Below, in pieces: positions 25,397-35,064 of a stretch of 64,000 nt of DNA (its first letter is position 1; the number at the start of each line of letters is the position of its first letter). The DNA comes from Aphanocapsa sp. GSE-SYN-MK-11-07L. Its GTDB lineage: Bacteria; Cyanobacteriota; Cyanobacteriia; Thermosynechococcales; Thermosynechococcaceae. The stretch is from contig JAHHGS010000011.1 in the NCBI GenBank assembly GCA_019359715.1, positions 1 to 64,000 of the forward strand, given 5' to 3'. Made by a program: the position numbers and the translations under genes. Below the pieces are notes generated by a model. The model was not told the DNA's origin and searched no databases. It saw nothing but the letters and a program-made list of their open reading frames with translations.

Positions 25397-26734
25397 TTAC
25401 TTAACAGGCGCAGCCGCTTCTTTGGTCGTAACGCTGCTAGCGGCGGGTTTGCTTGCAACAATCTGGCTCTTGAGGCTGGCTACAGCCTTGGCATACTGTG
25501 GGTCAGCATCGGTGCCAATTAAATTGGGGCTATCGATCAGCTTTTTACGCTGGGCTTCGGTCAGCTCAATCTGGACATCGGGAGCAATCCCTTTATGGTT
25601 AATATCGGTGCCATTCGGCGTGTAGTAGTGAGCGATCGTCACTGCCATTCCAGACCCATCGGAGAGCTTATGAACGGCTTGCACCATTGCCTTACCGTAG
25701 GTTTGAGTCCCAACAACCACGGCCCGGCGATTATCCTGAAGCGCCCCAGTCAAAATTTCGCTACAGCTAGCGGAGTTATTATCAACCAGCACCGCCAGAG
25801 GTAATTTAGTAATGGAGCTACTGTCAGCCGCAATCCGATCATTTTTACCGCCGCGATCGACCGTGCGGACAATCAGTCCACTGTCGAGCAGCATCCGGGT
25901 GATTTCGACGCCTGACTCTAGCAATCCACCGGGATTCCCGCGCAGATCTAAAACTAGCCCCTGCACGTTTTCTGCCTGGAGTTTATTGAGGGCAGCCTGA
26001 GTTTGTTCCGGAGCGTGGGCATTAAACTCACTCAGGCGAACATAGCCGATGCGGTTTCCTGCTTCTTCTCTAACCCCGAAACTGACCGTTGGCAGTTCAA
26101 TCACGGCGCGGGTAATTTGGAGGGTAAATTGCCCCCGCTCCGGTCGGGACAACAACAAAGAAATTTGGGTGCCTGCTTTACCCCGGATCAGGCTAGAGGC
26201 TTGTTCAATCGTCATTTTGCTGGTGGGTTTGCCATCAATGGCCAGCAGTTGATCACCCGACTTAATGCCAGCCTTAATCGCTGGCGAACCTTCGATCGGC
26301 TCAGCAACCGTCATCACTTTCGTTTTTTCGTTCTGCCCCAACCGAATACCAACGCCAGACAGTTCGCCGGAGGTTTGGGTGGTCAGTGTCGCAAACTCAT
26401 TTGGATCCATGAAGCGAGTATAGGGATCATTCAGTTGCTTCAGCGCCACTCGGACAGCATCGTAGGCCTGCTTGGTAGACGTGTAGTTTTTGTTCAATAA
26501 GCTTTGCCGAGTCGCTTGCCAATCTACTTTGTTGAAAGTGCCATCAACGTAGTAGCGGTTCACCAATTGCCAGGCCTCATCAACCACTGCTTTAGGGCTG
26601 TCTTGCAGGGCTGCCCGGACTGAGCGGCTTAGCCCAGGTGCTAAGAGAGCCAAAGTAGAAGTAGTAATTACTAAACCCCCAAGCGTAGCAGCTTGCAGCG
26701 GTTGAAAACGTCTAGAGTTTGGTTTCATTGGCAT
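25397..26734 (-). CDS. C-terminal processing peptidase (S41, CtpA/B type)
   Basis: 445 residues from MPMKPNSRRF. A signal/anchor segment (about 15-40) is followed by the N-terminal cap (VDEAWQLVNRYYVDG), a PDZ domain (ELSGVGIRLGQ to KAGTQISLLLSRP, about 125-215) and the S41 protease domain. Catalytic Ser lies in NNSASCSEIL and Lys in YGKAMVQ, the Ser/Lys dyad of this family. In cyanobacteria CtpA matures the D1 protein while CtpB/C differ in substrate; which of the three this is cannot be settled by eye. The protease acts in the periplasm or lumen. Confidence 0.93.
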   Translation of the reverse strand: MPMKPNSRRFQPLQAATLGGLVITTSTLALLAPGLSRSVRAALQDSPKAVVDEAWQLVNRYYVDGTFNKVDWQATRQSLLNKNYTSTKQAYDAVRVALKQLNDPYTRFMDPNEFATLTTQTSGELSGVGIRLGQNEKTKVMTVAEPIEGSPAIKAGIKSGDQLLAIDGKPTSKMTIEQASSLIRGKAGTQISLLLSRPERGQFTLQITRAVIELPTVSFGVREEAGNRIGYVRLSEFNAHAPEQTQAALNKLQAENVQGLVLDLRGNPGGLLESGVEITRMLLDSGLIVRTVDRGGKNDRIAADSSSITKLPLAVLVDNNSASCSEILTGALQDNRRAVVVGTQTYGKAMVQAVHKLSDGSGMAVTIAHYYTPNGTDINHKGIAPDVQIELTEAQRKKLIDSPNLIGTDADPQYAKAVASLKSQIVASKPAASSVTTKEAAAPVK

Positions 26735-26877
26735 TGTAGTGAGAAGGATAATCAACAAATGGGCGCTCAGTCTAGCTGATTGCCAAACAAGTAGGAACTG
26801 ATAGCGTGAATCTATCCTAAACGAGACAAATCGAAGCTGGGGAAAGATTTGAGATTTCTTGAGATTTAATTCATAAC

Positions 26878-28044
26878 CTATGGCAGGGTAGTAATCGTAA
26901 TTCCCTGATAGTAGTGCTGCAAAATTTGCGAATAGGTATAGCCTTGCTTAGCCATGCCGTAGGCTCCCCACTGGCTCATGCCTAACCCATGCCCAAACCC
27001 TCGCCCACTGATGATAAATGACTGAGGTAAAGCGGGTCTGCCTTTGGTGCTAGCGTTCGCCACCAAGCTAGCTTGAGGGGTAACGCTAAAGAGGGTGCTT
27101 TTTAAGCCGAGGGCACTCCGCAGTTGCCCACCTTTGATTGTCCGACTGCCGCGATCGCCAATCACCTGCATGGTCATAATCCGCCCTTGAGGCGTTGTTC
27201 GCAAGGGTCTAAGAGCAACAATATTACCAACACCGGGTAGGCGCTGCTTGAGCTGGCCCGCAGTTAAAATGACACTCCATTGATAGTTGGGCGCTTCTTG
27301 GTCAAAATCGGGTACGGCGCGCAGATAGGGCTTGACGCTGCTCCAAACATTTTCAGAGTTTTCGGTGTATCCGCCAGAGGTTGAGTGAAAAACGGCTTCG
27401 ACTAATCTGCCCTGATAGGTAAGCACTTGCCCGCGAGTGGCAGCAACTGCGGCTTGAGTGCTAGGAAATTCGCTGGCAACCCCGTTGTAGACCTGGCTGG
27501 AAACCGTATCCCGGACATCAAATAAGCTGCCGGGTCGCTTAATTTGGGTTTGGCGGCGCGAGAGGGCAAATGAACGTGCCGCTACCGCCTGCGCCTTTAA
27601 GGCTTCTTGGGGCCAAGTCGGGTACATTTCCTTGCCGAGGACGCTGACGAGGTATTCTTCCAGGTCAACATGGTTAACCGCCAGCACACCCTGCCCAATC
27701 CGGGCAAGTTGGACTCGTCCTCGATACCAGCGATCGCCAATGTAGACTTCGCCGCCGTTGCTGGGTTGAATCCAGAGCCGACTGGCCTGTCGCCCGACGA
27801 CGCTGACGCCACCTGGAATCGGTCGGGCGGGCACTCCTGTTAAGGGCTTTAATTCACCAATCGGACGACCCGCACCGTCTAAAATTTTGGCTGGGGTTGA
27901 ACTGCCAACACTCACCTGACTGGCACCTTCAACAATGGCGACTCGCAGTTGGGTTGCCAAGCCTGGCGTGGCGATCGCGATCCAGAGTAGCAGGCTTAAC
28001 CACCAAGCATTCCCCTTGGCGGTAGGGGGGACGAGTTGCAGCAT
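26878..28044 (-). CDS. SpoIID/LytB-domain protein
   Basis: 388 residues with a signal peptide (WWLSLLLWIAIATPGLA). The SpoIID fold is marked by LEEYLVSVLGKEMYPTWPQE, LKAQAVAARSFAL, VYNGV, FHSTSGGYTENSENVW and the final GRGFGHGLGMSQWGAYGMA. SpoIID of Bacillus is a lytic transglycosylase acting on peptidoglycan; cyanobacterial relatives are exported and presumed to act on the wall. The catalytic Glu of the KEMYP segment is present. Lone gene upstream of the Ctp peptidase, same strand, 143 bases apart. Confidence 0.92.
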   Translation of the reverse strand: MLQLVPPTAKGNAWWLSLLLWIAIATPGLATQLRVAIVEGASQVSVGSSTPAKILDGAGRPIGELKPLTGVPARPIPGGVSVVGRQASRLWIQPSNGGEVYIGDRWYRGRVQLARIGQGVLAVNHVDLEEYLVSVLGKEMYPTWPQEALKAQAVAARSFALSRRQTQIKRPGSLFDVRDTVSSQVYNGVASEFPSTQAAVAATRGQVLTYQGRLVEAVFHSTSGGYTENSENVWSSVKPYLRAVPDFDQEAPNYQWSVILTAGQLKQRLPGVGNIVALRPLRTTPQGRIMTMQVIGDRGSRTIKGGQLRSALGLKSTLFSVTPQASLVANASTKGRPALPQSFIISGRGFGHGLGMSQWGAYGMAKQGYTYSQILQHYYQGITITTLP

Positions 28045-28255
28045 TCCGTTAACTCCTCAGCGTAGAATGACAATCAAAATACAGCCCTGTAGAGGTCGCT
28101 ATGCAGTCTTAGCTTACCCAGACAGTCGTACGACCGCTCTGCCCTGAAGGCGGATGCCCAAACCTAAAGTTGCAGAGTGGCGTTCATCGATTATCTGCAA
28201 TCGTGAGTTAGATCGTGGCTTTGTTAAGGTAATTAAACTAGGCGATCGAGTTATT

Positions 28256-28522
28256 CTACCCAGGTTGTCCTTCTGGGCTGATTCTAAATTCTAGCGGCGG
28301 CGGCAATGGGCGATCGTCCTCTTGCTCAAGCTTTAAACTCTCATCAGACCAATTGCAGGCAGGGCATTTGCACGTGCCTAAAGCAGCCTTCGCCAAAGGA
28401 ATACGGTGCCTACACTGAGGACATCTGCCCGTGAAAAACGGATGCGTCATAATCAGCCGTATTTGCTCGGTATGCGAGAGGCCAGAGAGCAGGCGAGTTA
28501 GGGGTTTAGATTGCTCTTCCAT
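28256..28522 (-). CDS. small zinc-ribbon hypothetical protein
   Basis: 88 residues from MEEQSKPLTRLL; a start at 28570 is possible. Two cysteine knuckles, CPQC near residue 35 and CKCPAC near 52, define a zinc ribbon; the flanks are polar and Pro-rich at the C-terminus. No family is recognised. Upstream lies the tRNA gene and downstream a 211-base gap before the SpoIID-like gene. Confidence 0.65.
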   Translation of the reverse strand: MEEQSKPLTRLLSGLSHTEQIRLIMTHPFFTGRCPQCRHRIPLAKAALGTCKCPACNWSDESLKLEQEDDRPLPPPLEFRISPEGQPG

Positions 28523-28705
28523 CTTGCCCACAGATAGAGTTGGGGAAACACTAGAAAGTTGCACAGCCAAGTTTAAGATGACTTATTCATCACTCTTGCA
28601 TTTTCACTCGCTTGGTATCAATCGTGAAAACACGGAGATTCTGCAATTTCAACTGCAAATCGCTGCCCCAAGTTATTCAGTTTTAAGTAATTTTTAGAGC
28701 TTGAA

Positions 28706-28779
<74 letters not shown>

Positions 28780-28816
28780 AAATCTACAGCCATGATATAG
28801 CAATCTTAGAAGATTC

Positions 28817-28930
28817 GGGAAGCCTGTTAGAAGGCAGAAGTTGAAAGGCAGACTTCGGCGTGAGCTTTCGACTCGTCGGCTGACGCTCTGGGAAGCCTGA
28901 GCTCAGTCGAACGAGGGCAGAAGGTGGAGA
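28817..28930. repeat. imperfect direct repeat beside the tRNA gene
   Basis: GGGAAGCCTG occurs at 28817-28826 and 28890-28899, each followed within 30 bases by a GGCAGAAG block. The second unit also contains GAGCTCAGTCGAACGAGG, a motif common in dispersed cyanobacterial repeats. No gene is seen here. Confidence 0.4.
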
Positions 28931-28981
28931 CGCTCTGATTTCCCTGTACAGCGATTTGAGTGATCAATTTGAGTTAATACT

Positions 28982-29776
28982 TCAACTGTTGGGGGGACGG
29001 AAGGTTGGCTCTAGCAACTTGGCTAGCCACTGCCGAGGGGTAAAGCGAGAGCCGTTGGCGATCGCCTGATTTTTCCAGCCCCCAGTCACTAGGGTGGATT
29101 TGCCCGCGCTCAAGGCTTTAAGCGCTTGCTTAACCAATCGGTGTGAGTCTTCGTAGGTTTGAGCAGCCATTAACCCTGGGTTTCGCTCCATGTCTGCAAC
29201 CGCAAAAAAATCAGTCCGGGTGGGGCCAGGGCAGACGACCAGCACTTTCACCCCCGTTTGGTAATTTTCTGCCCACAGCGCTTCGCTAAAGTGGATGATA
29301 AAGGCTTTAGTCGCTGCATAGACAGCCAAATAAGGAACGGGCTGAAAACCAGTAATTGAGGCAATATTGATAATCCCGCCTGACTGGCGCTGCTGCATTT
29401 GGGGCAAAACCAGATGGGTCATTTCGACTAGGCTCAAGATATTGAGCTTGATCATCTCAGACTGACGGTGGTGCGATCGCTGACCAAATTCGCCGTAGTC
29501 ACCGCTGCCAGCATTGTTGACCAGCAAGTCCACCGTAATTCCTTGTTGAGCGATCGCTTCATAGACGCGCAGCGCCGCATCCGGCTGGGTCAAGTCTTGG
29601 GGAATGATGCAAACCTGAATCCCAAATTGTTGCTCTAGGTCGGTGGCAAGCTGGTGCAGTTTGTCGGCTGAGCGGGCAACCAGGACTAAATGACTGCCTT
29701 CAGCCGCTAGCACCTGAGCAAACATTGCCCCAATCCCAGTCGAGGCTCCGGTGATTAAGGCAGTTTTATAGATCAT
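28982..29776 (-). CDS. short-chain dehydrogenase/reductase
   Basis: 264 residues of the classical SDR type. The cofactor motif is TGASTGIG at about residues 9-16, then NNAGSGDYG near 88, the catalytic Ser in NIASITGF and YAATK with the Tyr and Lys near 153-157, and PGPTRTDFF after it. An Arg after the cofactor strand (VARSADKL) suggests NADP(H). The substrate is not predictable; relatives include DltE/YqjQ-like oxidoreductases. Lone gene. Confidence 0.92.
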   Translation of the reverse strand: MIYKTALITGASTGIGAMFAQVLAAEGSHLVLVARSADKLHQLATDLEQQFGIQVCIIPQDLTQPDAALRVYEAIAQQGITVDLLVNNAGSGDYGEFGQRSHHRQSEMIKLNILSLVEMTHLVLPQMQQRQSGGIINIASITGFQPVPYLAVYAATKAFIIHFSEALWAENYQTGVKVLVVCPGPTRTDFFAVADMERNPGLMAAQTYEDSHRLVKQALKALSAGKSTLVTGGWKNQAIANGSRFTPRQWLAKLLEPTFRPPNS

Positions 29777-29910
29777 AGGGGGTCAACCATACCACTGCGA
29801 AACGGCTGCGGGTTGATTCAATTCGTCCAGGCTACCTGCGATCCGGCTTTGGGCGCAAAAGGCTTTTTAGCTCTGACCTCCAGATCTAGGCAACCGCTGA
29901 GACGATAAAC

Positions 29911-30396
29911 CTAAATCGCCAGTTCCTGCTCGATCGCCCTCACTAATTCTGGGGCATCGGGAGTGACGGCGCTGCCAAAACGAGCCACAACTTCTCCCTG
30001 TTTATTGACCAGAAATTTCTCAAAGTTCCACGAAACATCGCTGGTGGGTTCTGCGGCTTTGGTTAAACGAGCGTAAAGGGGATGCTGGTCTGGGCCTTTG
30101 GCGTGCAGTTTGTCAAATAGCTGAAAGCTGACGCCGTAGTTACGGCTGCAAAATTGAGCGATTTCGGGATTGCTGCCTGGCTCTTGCATTCCATAGTCGT
30201 TGCAGGGAAAGCCCAACACCCGCAGACCTTGGGCTTGATATTTTTGGTTTAAGGCTTCTAGCCCTTTGTACTGCGAGGTGTAGCCACAGAAAGAAGCGAC
30301 GTTGACAATCAGCAACACATTGCCAGCATATGCCCCTAAAGATGTTTCCTGACCCTCAATCGTTTTAACGGTGATGTCGGTAATCGTTTTGCTCAT
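29911..30396 (-). CDS. glutathione peroxidase
   Basis: 161 residues. The catalytic tetrad of the family is visible: Cys in NVASFCGYTSQY near residue 37, Gln in YGMQEPGSN, and Trp-Asn in VSWNFEKFLV. The second Cys of the FPCND segment probably resolves the disulfide, which would make this a thioredoxin-type peroxidase reducing hydroperoxides in the cytosol. The usual Lys or Asn before the catalytic Cys is Phe here, a minor change. No signal peptide. Next gene upstream on the same strand is the ketoacyl synthase. Confidence 0.94.
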   Translation of the reverse strand: MSKTITDITVKTIEGQETSLGAYAGNVLLIVNVASFCGYTSQYKGLEALNQKYQAQGLRVLGFPCNDYGMQEPGSNPEIAQFCSRNYGVSFQLFDKLHAKGPDQHPLYARLTKAAEPTSDVSWNFEKFLVNKQGEVVARFGSAVTPDAPELVRAIEQELAI

Positions 30397-30450
30397 CTTG
30401 CGATCGCCAAATTTTAGTTACAGCCTTCATCCTACAAGTAGGCATGGTGC

Positions 30451-31620
30451 TTAATTTGGGTTAGTCGGCATTGCTGAATCGGCATCTGACCATCTGCCCA
30501 AGCTGAGGACGGCATTTTGACCGCCAAATCCAAAGCTAAAGCAGAGAGCGGTCTGGAATGCTACAGAACGAGCAGCAGTAATCAAATCGATCGCAAATCC
30601 GGGCTGCTGCAAGCCAACGCAGGGCGGCAAGATTTGGTGCTTTAAAGCTAACAGGCAAAAAGCAGCTCCTAAAGCCCCCGATCCACCGAGGGTATGCCCG
30701 GTTGCGCCTTTGGTCGAACTGACAGGCACAGAGTCAGGAAAGCAAGTGTGAATCAAGGCGGCTTCAGCCTGGTCATTCAACTGAGTGGCCGTGCCGTGGG
30801 CGTGAATATAGCCAATCTGGGCGGGCTGCCGATGACTGCGGGTTAGGCATGTCTTGAGCGCGGCGATCGCTCCACGCTGAGACTGCCCTGGCGCACTGAC
30901 ATGCTCAGCATCAGCGCTGGCTCCAAACCCTAAAATTTGCCCATAGATGTTGGTCGATCGCCGCTGGGCTGATCCGAGGGTTTCTAGTAGAAATAATGCC
31001 CCACCCTCACCAACGACTAGCCCTTGCCGCTGTTGGTCAAACGGATACGCCCCAGTGGTGGCTAGCGCCCCCATTTTGGCAAATCCAGCCAGGGTTAAAC
31101 GGGTGACGGGCGCTTCGATCGCTCCGACGAGCACCTGCTGGCATTGCCCGGTTTGCAATAATTCAAACCCCTGGGCGATCGCCCACAAGCCAGTCGCACA
31201 GGCCGCCATCGGCGCTAAAACTGGCCCGGTTGTGCCCAAACTGCGCGCCGCCGCGATCGCCGCCGCATGGGGCAGATAGCCTAACCAGCCGTCCAGTGGA
31301 GCAGAATCCTTCCGATCGCGAGCCAAGTCTTCCCACTCCGCCTGACAGCCCCGGCTAGAGCCAATCACCACGCCGCAGTCTGGCAAGGGTCGGTCAATTC
31401 CGGCATCAGCCAGCGTTGCTTGTACCACTTGCTGAGTCAAAGCTGCCAGTCGACTGGGGCGATCGCCAATCAGCCCAAGCGGGCGAGGCGGTAATTCAGG
31501 AAAAGGTTGATGGCGGCGAATCCCAGTTTTGCCCTGTAAGAGTCGCTGCCAGGTCGTCAGCGGGTCTGCTCCTAAAGCAGAAACCATCCCGATGCCCGTG
31601 ACAACGACCGGAACCGCCAT
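30451..31620 (-). CDS. beta-ketoacyl-ACP synthase (FabF-like)
   Basis: 389 residues of the thiolase fold. The Cys-His-His triad is intact: Cys141 in MAACATGLW, His275 in HAHGTATQLND and His309 in KGATGHTLGGSGAL. Such enzymes condense acyl chains with malonyl-ACP. It is shorter and more Gln/Leu-rich than the main FabF of fatty acid synthesis and there are no other fab genes beside it, so it may be a second, specialised enzyme. It starts five bases after the cyclophilin gene, so the two are likely one transcript. Confidence 0.92.
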   Translation of the reverse strand: MAVPVVVTGIGMVSALGADPLTTWQRLLQGKTGIRRHQPFPELPPRPLGLIGDRPSRLAALTQQVVQATLADAGIDRPLPDCGVVIGSSRGCQAEWEDLARDRKDSAPLDGWLGYLPHAAAIAAARSLGTTGPVLAPMAACATGLWAIAQGFELLQTGQCQQVLVGAIEAPVTRLTLAGFAKMGALATTGAYPFDQQRQGLVVGEGGALFLLETLGSAQRRSTNIYGQILGFGASADAEHVSAPGQSQRGAIAALKTCLTRSHRQPAQIGYIHAHGTATQLNDQAEAALIHTCFPDSVPVSSTKGATGHTLGGSGALGAAFCLLALKHQILPPCVGLQQPGFAIDLITAARSVAFQTALCFSFGFGGQNAVLSLGRWSDADSAMPTNPN

Positions 31621-31625
31621 TGGTT

Positions 31626-32387
31626 TTATTGAGGGGTAGGCCCGGTTTTGAGATTTTCTAACCCCTGAGTGACTTTGGCAGAGGTAATCCGATCACCCTG
31701 CTGAATTTTGTCCACAACGTCCATGCCTTGGGTAACGTAGCCAAATACAGCATAGTCACCGTCTAAGGGATCGAGCTGACTGAGCGCGATATAAAACTGG
31801 GCTGAAGCCGAGTCAGGCAACTGCGATCGCGCCATCGCCACGGCTCCACGGGTGTGTTTGAGCTGAGGCGGGGCCGTCACCTTGGCTGATTTGAGGGTTT
31901 TGCTATAGACTGGCTCGGCTGTTCCTTCCGGTTGGATTTCGAGCGGAATATAGCGGGGTTGCCCAGTGGCTGGATCGTTATAAGAGCCAGTGCCGAGCGC
32001 CTGGGGGGGAACATTCGCGTCTTTACTTTGAGGATCGCCGCCCTGAACGACAAACGGCTGCGGGTCTCGGACAACGCGATGGAAGCTGGTGCCGTCGTAA
32101 ACTCCTTTTTGGACTAAATCAACGAAATTACCCGCCGTAATCGGTGCAGCCTTGCCATCAACGGCGATCGTGATGGGTTGCCCATCTACCTGCAAGACAA
32201 CCGTGGCATTTCCCTCTAAGCGGGGTAACTGAGCCGTCAGGGTGGGAGACTGCGCCCCCGGTACGCTGCTGGTATCGCCTGGGCTAGGTGAAGGGTTGCT
32301 GCTGACGGGTGGAGCATTACAAGCGGTCAAGACCAGTAGGGCGATCGCCAGACAAGACAAAAACCAACGGCGGAGTTGTCGAAACAT
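31626..32387 (-). CDS. cyclophilin-type peptidyl-prolyl isomerase, lipoprotein
   Basis: 253 residues. The N-terminus is a lipoprotein signal ending in the lipobox LTAC (Cys23), so it should be attached to the membrane outside the cytosol. A Ser/Pro linker precedes the cyclophilin domain with FHRVVRDPQPFVVQGGDP and RGAVAMARS, and QFYIAL; these hold the isomerase active site. It helps fold exported proteins. Upstream of and nearly touching the ketoacyl synthase gene. Confidence 0.93.
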   Translation of the reverse strand: MFRQLRRWFLSCLAIALLVLTACNAPPVSSNPSPSPGDTSSVPGAQSPTLTAQLPRLEGNATVVLQVDGQPITIAVDGKAAPITAGNFVDLVQKGVYDGTSFHRVVRDPQPFVVQGGDPQSKDANVPPQALGTGSYNDPATGQPRYIPLEIQPEGTAEPVYSKTLKSAKVTAPPQLKHTRGAVAMARSQLPDSASAQFYIALSQLDPLDGDYAVFGYVTQGMDVVDKIQQGDRITSAKVTQGLENLKTGPTPQ

Positions 32388-32487
32388 ACGAATCTCGGAA
32401 AGGACAGGTTGATACTCTCAAGATTGATCTTAATGGATGGGTGCTAATTGACTGCCAGCAGCCTTGCTTGGCTTGCTCAATCCCAAC

Positions 32488-33099
32488 CTAGACAATATTG
32501 CGAATCACAAAATCAACCACGGCTGATAGCCCGGTTTTAGTTTTGAGGTTCGTAAATACAAACGGCTTATCGACTCTCATCGTTTGAGCATCTCGTTCCA
32601 TCACACCTAAGTCAGCCCCCACTAGGGGAGCTAGGTCAATTTTGTTGATCACCAGCAGGTCAGATTTGGTGATGCCTGGCCCACCCTTGCGGGGAATCTT
32701 ATCGCCCGCCGCCACATCAATCACATAGAGGGTCAAATCGACCAGTTCGGGACTAAAGGTAGAGGCTAGATTATCGCCACCGCTTTCGACAAAAATCAGG
32801 TCTAGATGGTCTAACCGCTGCTCTAGCTGAGCGATCGCCGCTAAGTTCATGGAGGCATCTTCCCGGATTGCGGTGTGGGGACAGCCGCCGGTTTCAACGC
32901 CAACAATGCGATCGCTGGTCAAGGCCTGGCTACGGACTAAAAACTGAGCGTCTTCTTGGGTGTAAATATCATTGGTAACGACAGCAATTTTGTATTGCTG
33001 TCGCAGTGCCTTACAGAGGGCATCTACTAGGGCTGTCTTGCCAGAGCCAACTGGCCCAGCCACACCAACACGGAACGCATTGCTCATTGGTTTACTCAA
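32488..33099 (-). CDS. ureG: urease accessory GTPase UreG
   Basis: 203 residues. UreG delivers nickel for urease with UreE, UreF and UreH/D. P-loop [15 protein letters not shown] at about 15-29; the metal motif CPH in [28 protein letters not shown] and the NKIDLAP base-binding motif are all present. It is on the same strand as ureE and ureF but is cut off from them by an opposing Uma2 gene. The urease structural genes are not in the window. Confidence 0.97.
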   Translation of the reverse strand: MSKPMSNAFRVGVAGPVGSGKTALVDALCKALRQQYKIAVVTNDIYTQEDAQFLVRSQALTSDRIVGVETGGCPHTAIREDASMNLAAIAQLEQRLDHLDLIFVESGGDNLASTFSPELVDLTLYVIDVAAGDKIPRKGGPGITKSDLLVINKIDLAPLVGADLGVMERDAQTMRVDKPFVFTNLKTKTGLSAVVDFVIRNIV

Positions 33100-33260
33100 A
33101 AATGGGTTGTTACTATTTAGAACTACTCAAGAATAAGCTGAGAGATTCCAATTTCTAACCCGATTTTGTCCATAATCCAGGTTGGATCGCAATCTTGAGT
33201 CTGATTGAGAGCAATATCTAACGCGGGTTAAAATGAGCGTAAACATAGCGCATAAGCAGC

Positions 33261-33842
33261 ATGGTTACAACCACCAGACGATTTACCCTGGCTGAGTATC
33301 TTGCTCACGATGATTTTATCGAGCAACGCTATGAGCTGGTGAATGGAGAATTAATCGAAATGCCAGCAGAAAGCGACCTGAATAATGCGATCGCCATGTA
33401 TCTGATTGGTGTTTTCATCCAGGCTGTTCCCATTCGCTTACTCCGACGGGGGACAGAAGTTGTCGTCAGTGGTTTTCGGGCGACATCGCGAGTGCCCGAT
33501 CTGATGGTGTTAACCGAGGAGCTAGCGACTGCCCTGGTCGGCAGCAAGCGCAGCATTGTGATGATGGATATGCCGCCGCCAGCATTGGTGGTGGAAGTAG
33601 TTTCGCCAGGCAAAGACAGCGAAGACCGAGACTATCGCTATAAGCGTTCGGAATATGCGGCGCGAGGGATTGCTGAGTATTGGATTGTTGACCCGGCCCG
33701 CGCTCAAGTTTCTATTTTGACGCTGGTAGATGGGCTATATGAGGAAGCAACTTATCAGGGCGATCAGCGCTTGCTGTCTCAAACCTTTCCTAAGCTGGAA
33801 TTAACGGCAGAGCAGGTTTTGCAAACAGGCGAGTTGCTCTAA
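33261..33842 (+). CDS. Uma2-family (DUF820) putative nuclease
   Basis: 193 residues, compact Uma2 type: FTLAEYLAHDD, QRYELVNGELIEMP, the acidic RVPDLMVL, ALVVEVVSPGKDSEDRDYRY with candidate catalytic E and K (YKRSEYAARG), and AEYWIVDPA. It lies between ureF and ureG on the opposite strand, ending 18 bases before the ureF stop, and looks like an insertion into an ancestral ureEFG series. No flanking repeats or target duplications were found. Confidence 0.92.
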   Translation: MVTTTRRFTLAEYLAHDDFIEQRYELVNGELIEMPAESDLNNAIAMYLIGVFIQAVPIRLLRRGTEVVVSGFRATSRVPDLMVLTEELATALVGSKRSIVMMDMPPPALVVEVVSPGKDSEDRDYRYKRSEYAARGIAEYWIVDPARAQVSILTLVDGLYEEATYQGDQRLLSQTFPKLELTAEQVLQTGELL

Positions 33843-33860
33843 ATTTGTTCTGACTCATCT

Positions 33861-34529
33861 CTAACTGCGAAACAGGCGAGTGTATTGGGTTTCGTGGGCC
33901 ATGCTGGCTAGAGCCAGCCCCCAGCCAAAGCTATGAAGCTGATCGTCTTCCAGAGTCAAAATCTCTTGGCTCACCTGGCTTAACTGTGGTTGCAGGTGCA
34001 AGAGCAATTGTTGCCCAGCGGTCTGTCCGAGCGGAATTAATTTTACTCCAGCACTAATTAAATTGCTGGCCCAACTGTGTAAGTAGCCTAGAATTGTGGC
34101 CTCTAGAGGAATCTGCCAATGGGCGGCGGCCAGGCTAAAGGCGATCGCAAAGTTACAGGGAGCTTCACATTGATTCACCAGCGATGTCGGTTGCAGGGTT
34201 TGACACAAACGCACCAAGGCATAGCCCATTTGCCAGCTTTGCTGACGCAGTTCAGCCGTTTCTTTGGCGGCGGAGAGCCAGCGATTCCAGGCGTGAATGG
34301 TGTCTAGATCTGAGGTTTGATAAGCTCGTACCATCACCCCAGCTTCTAAGCGAATTGCTCCGTAGCTCAACTCTTGCTCTAGCCAGTGGCAGAGGCTGTC
34401 TCGATCTCGAATCGCTCCAGTTTGGGTCAGGTATTCTAGCCCTTCTGAGTAGCTGTAGGCTCCAACCGGCAGGGTGCTACTCGCCAGTTGGAGTAAACTC
34501 ATCAGTGCCAAAGAATTATTGATCAGCAT
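33861..34529 (-). CDS. ureF: urease accessory protein UreF
   Basis: 222 residues from [10 protein letters not shown], five bases after the ureE stop; longer readings would run inside ureE. UreF activates UreG GTPase in the urease maturation complex. Family marks are [20 protein letters not shown] near residue 10, and the all-helical remainder with [17 protein letters not shown]. Complete. Confidence 0.95.
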   Translation of the reverse strand: MLINNSLALMSLLQLASSTLPVGAYSYSEGLEYLTQTGAIRDRDSLCHWLEQELSYGAIRLEAGVMVRAYQTSDLDTIHAWNRWLSAAKETAELRQQSWQMGYALVRLCQTLQPTSLVNQCEAPCNFAIAFSLAAAHWQIPLEATILGYLHSWASNLISAGVKLIPLGQTAGQQLLLHLQPQLSQVSQEILTLEDDQLHSFGWGLALASMAHETQYTRLFRS

Positions 34530-34533
34530 TAAC

Positions 34534-34977
34534 TCAGTGCGCGTGATCACGGTGATAAGCGCCTGTCTCCGGCAGAAAAGGCTGTACAGATGCTTGGACA
34601 TCTAAGCCCATTTGCTCAATCATAGTTTGCAAAACGCTGTCAGGTAATAGGCGCAGGTAACTAGCTGTAACTTCCAGCGCCACATGCCGATTGCCCAAGT
34701 GGTAAGCGGCTCGCAGCAAATCTAACGGAATTTTGCCTGTCACCGTCAAGACGGGCTCCGGCTTAGCAATAATTTTGACAATTGTGCCTTCTGGCTGCGA
34801 TCGCAGCCAGTCGCCATCGGTTAAAACGGTTCCTCTGGGCAAGTGTAAATGCACCTCTTCCCCTTCTTCAGTCCTGAAGCGATGGCGGCTGCGGGTTCGT
34901 TGTTCAGCCGTTAGCGATAGGGTCAAATTTGGGCTGGCTGCGGAAGCCGGATCAATGCGAGCTGTTAAAGTCAGCAT
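34534..34977 (-). CDS. ureE: urease accessory nickel chaperone UreE
   Basis: 147 residues with the N-terminal peptide-binding domain ([19 protein letters not shown]) and the metal-binding C-domain ([14 protein letters not shown]). The tail ends YHRDHAH, a short His-rich nickel-binding end rather than the long poly-His tail of some species. First gene of the minus-strand ureE-ureF pair. No clear NtcA site was found in its 87-base upstream gap. Confidence 0.95.
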   Translation of the reverse strand: MLTLTARIDPASAASPNLTLSLTAEQRTRSRHRFRTEEGEEVHLHLPRGTVLTDGDWLRSQPEGTIVKIIAKPEPVLTVTGKIPLDLLRAAYHLGNRHVALEVTASYLRLLPDSVLQTMIEQMGLDVQASVQPFLPETGAYHRDHAH

Positions 34978-35064
34978 GAATGAGCGATCGCCAAAAAACT
35001 TGGAACGGATTATTTTTGAAACCTTCGCAGGGCTTTACAAAGTAATCCTAATCGATCATCAACG

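Noticed and set aside
26003-26500. 165-codon plus-strand frame opposite the Ctp peptidase
   Set aside because: Long but entirely antisense to a gene with intact catalytic motifs; no recognisable protein features.
33100-33135. NtcA-like site (GTA, eight bases, TAG) upstream of ureG
   Set aside because: Only half of the GTA-N8-TAC consensus is right and no -10 box is properly placed; below what I would report as a site.
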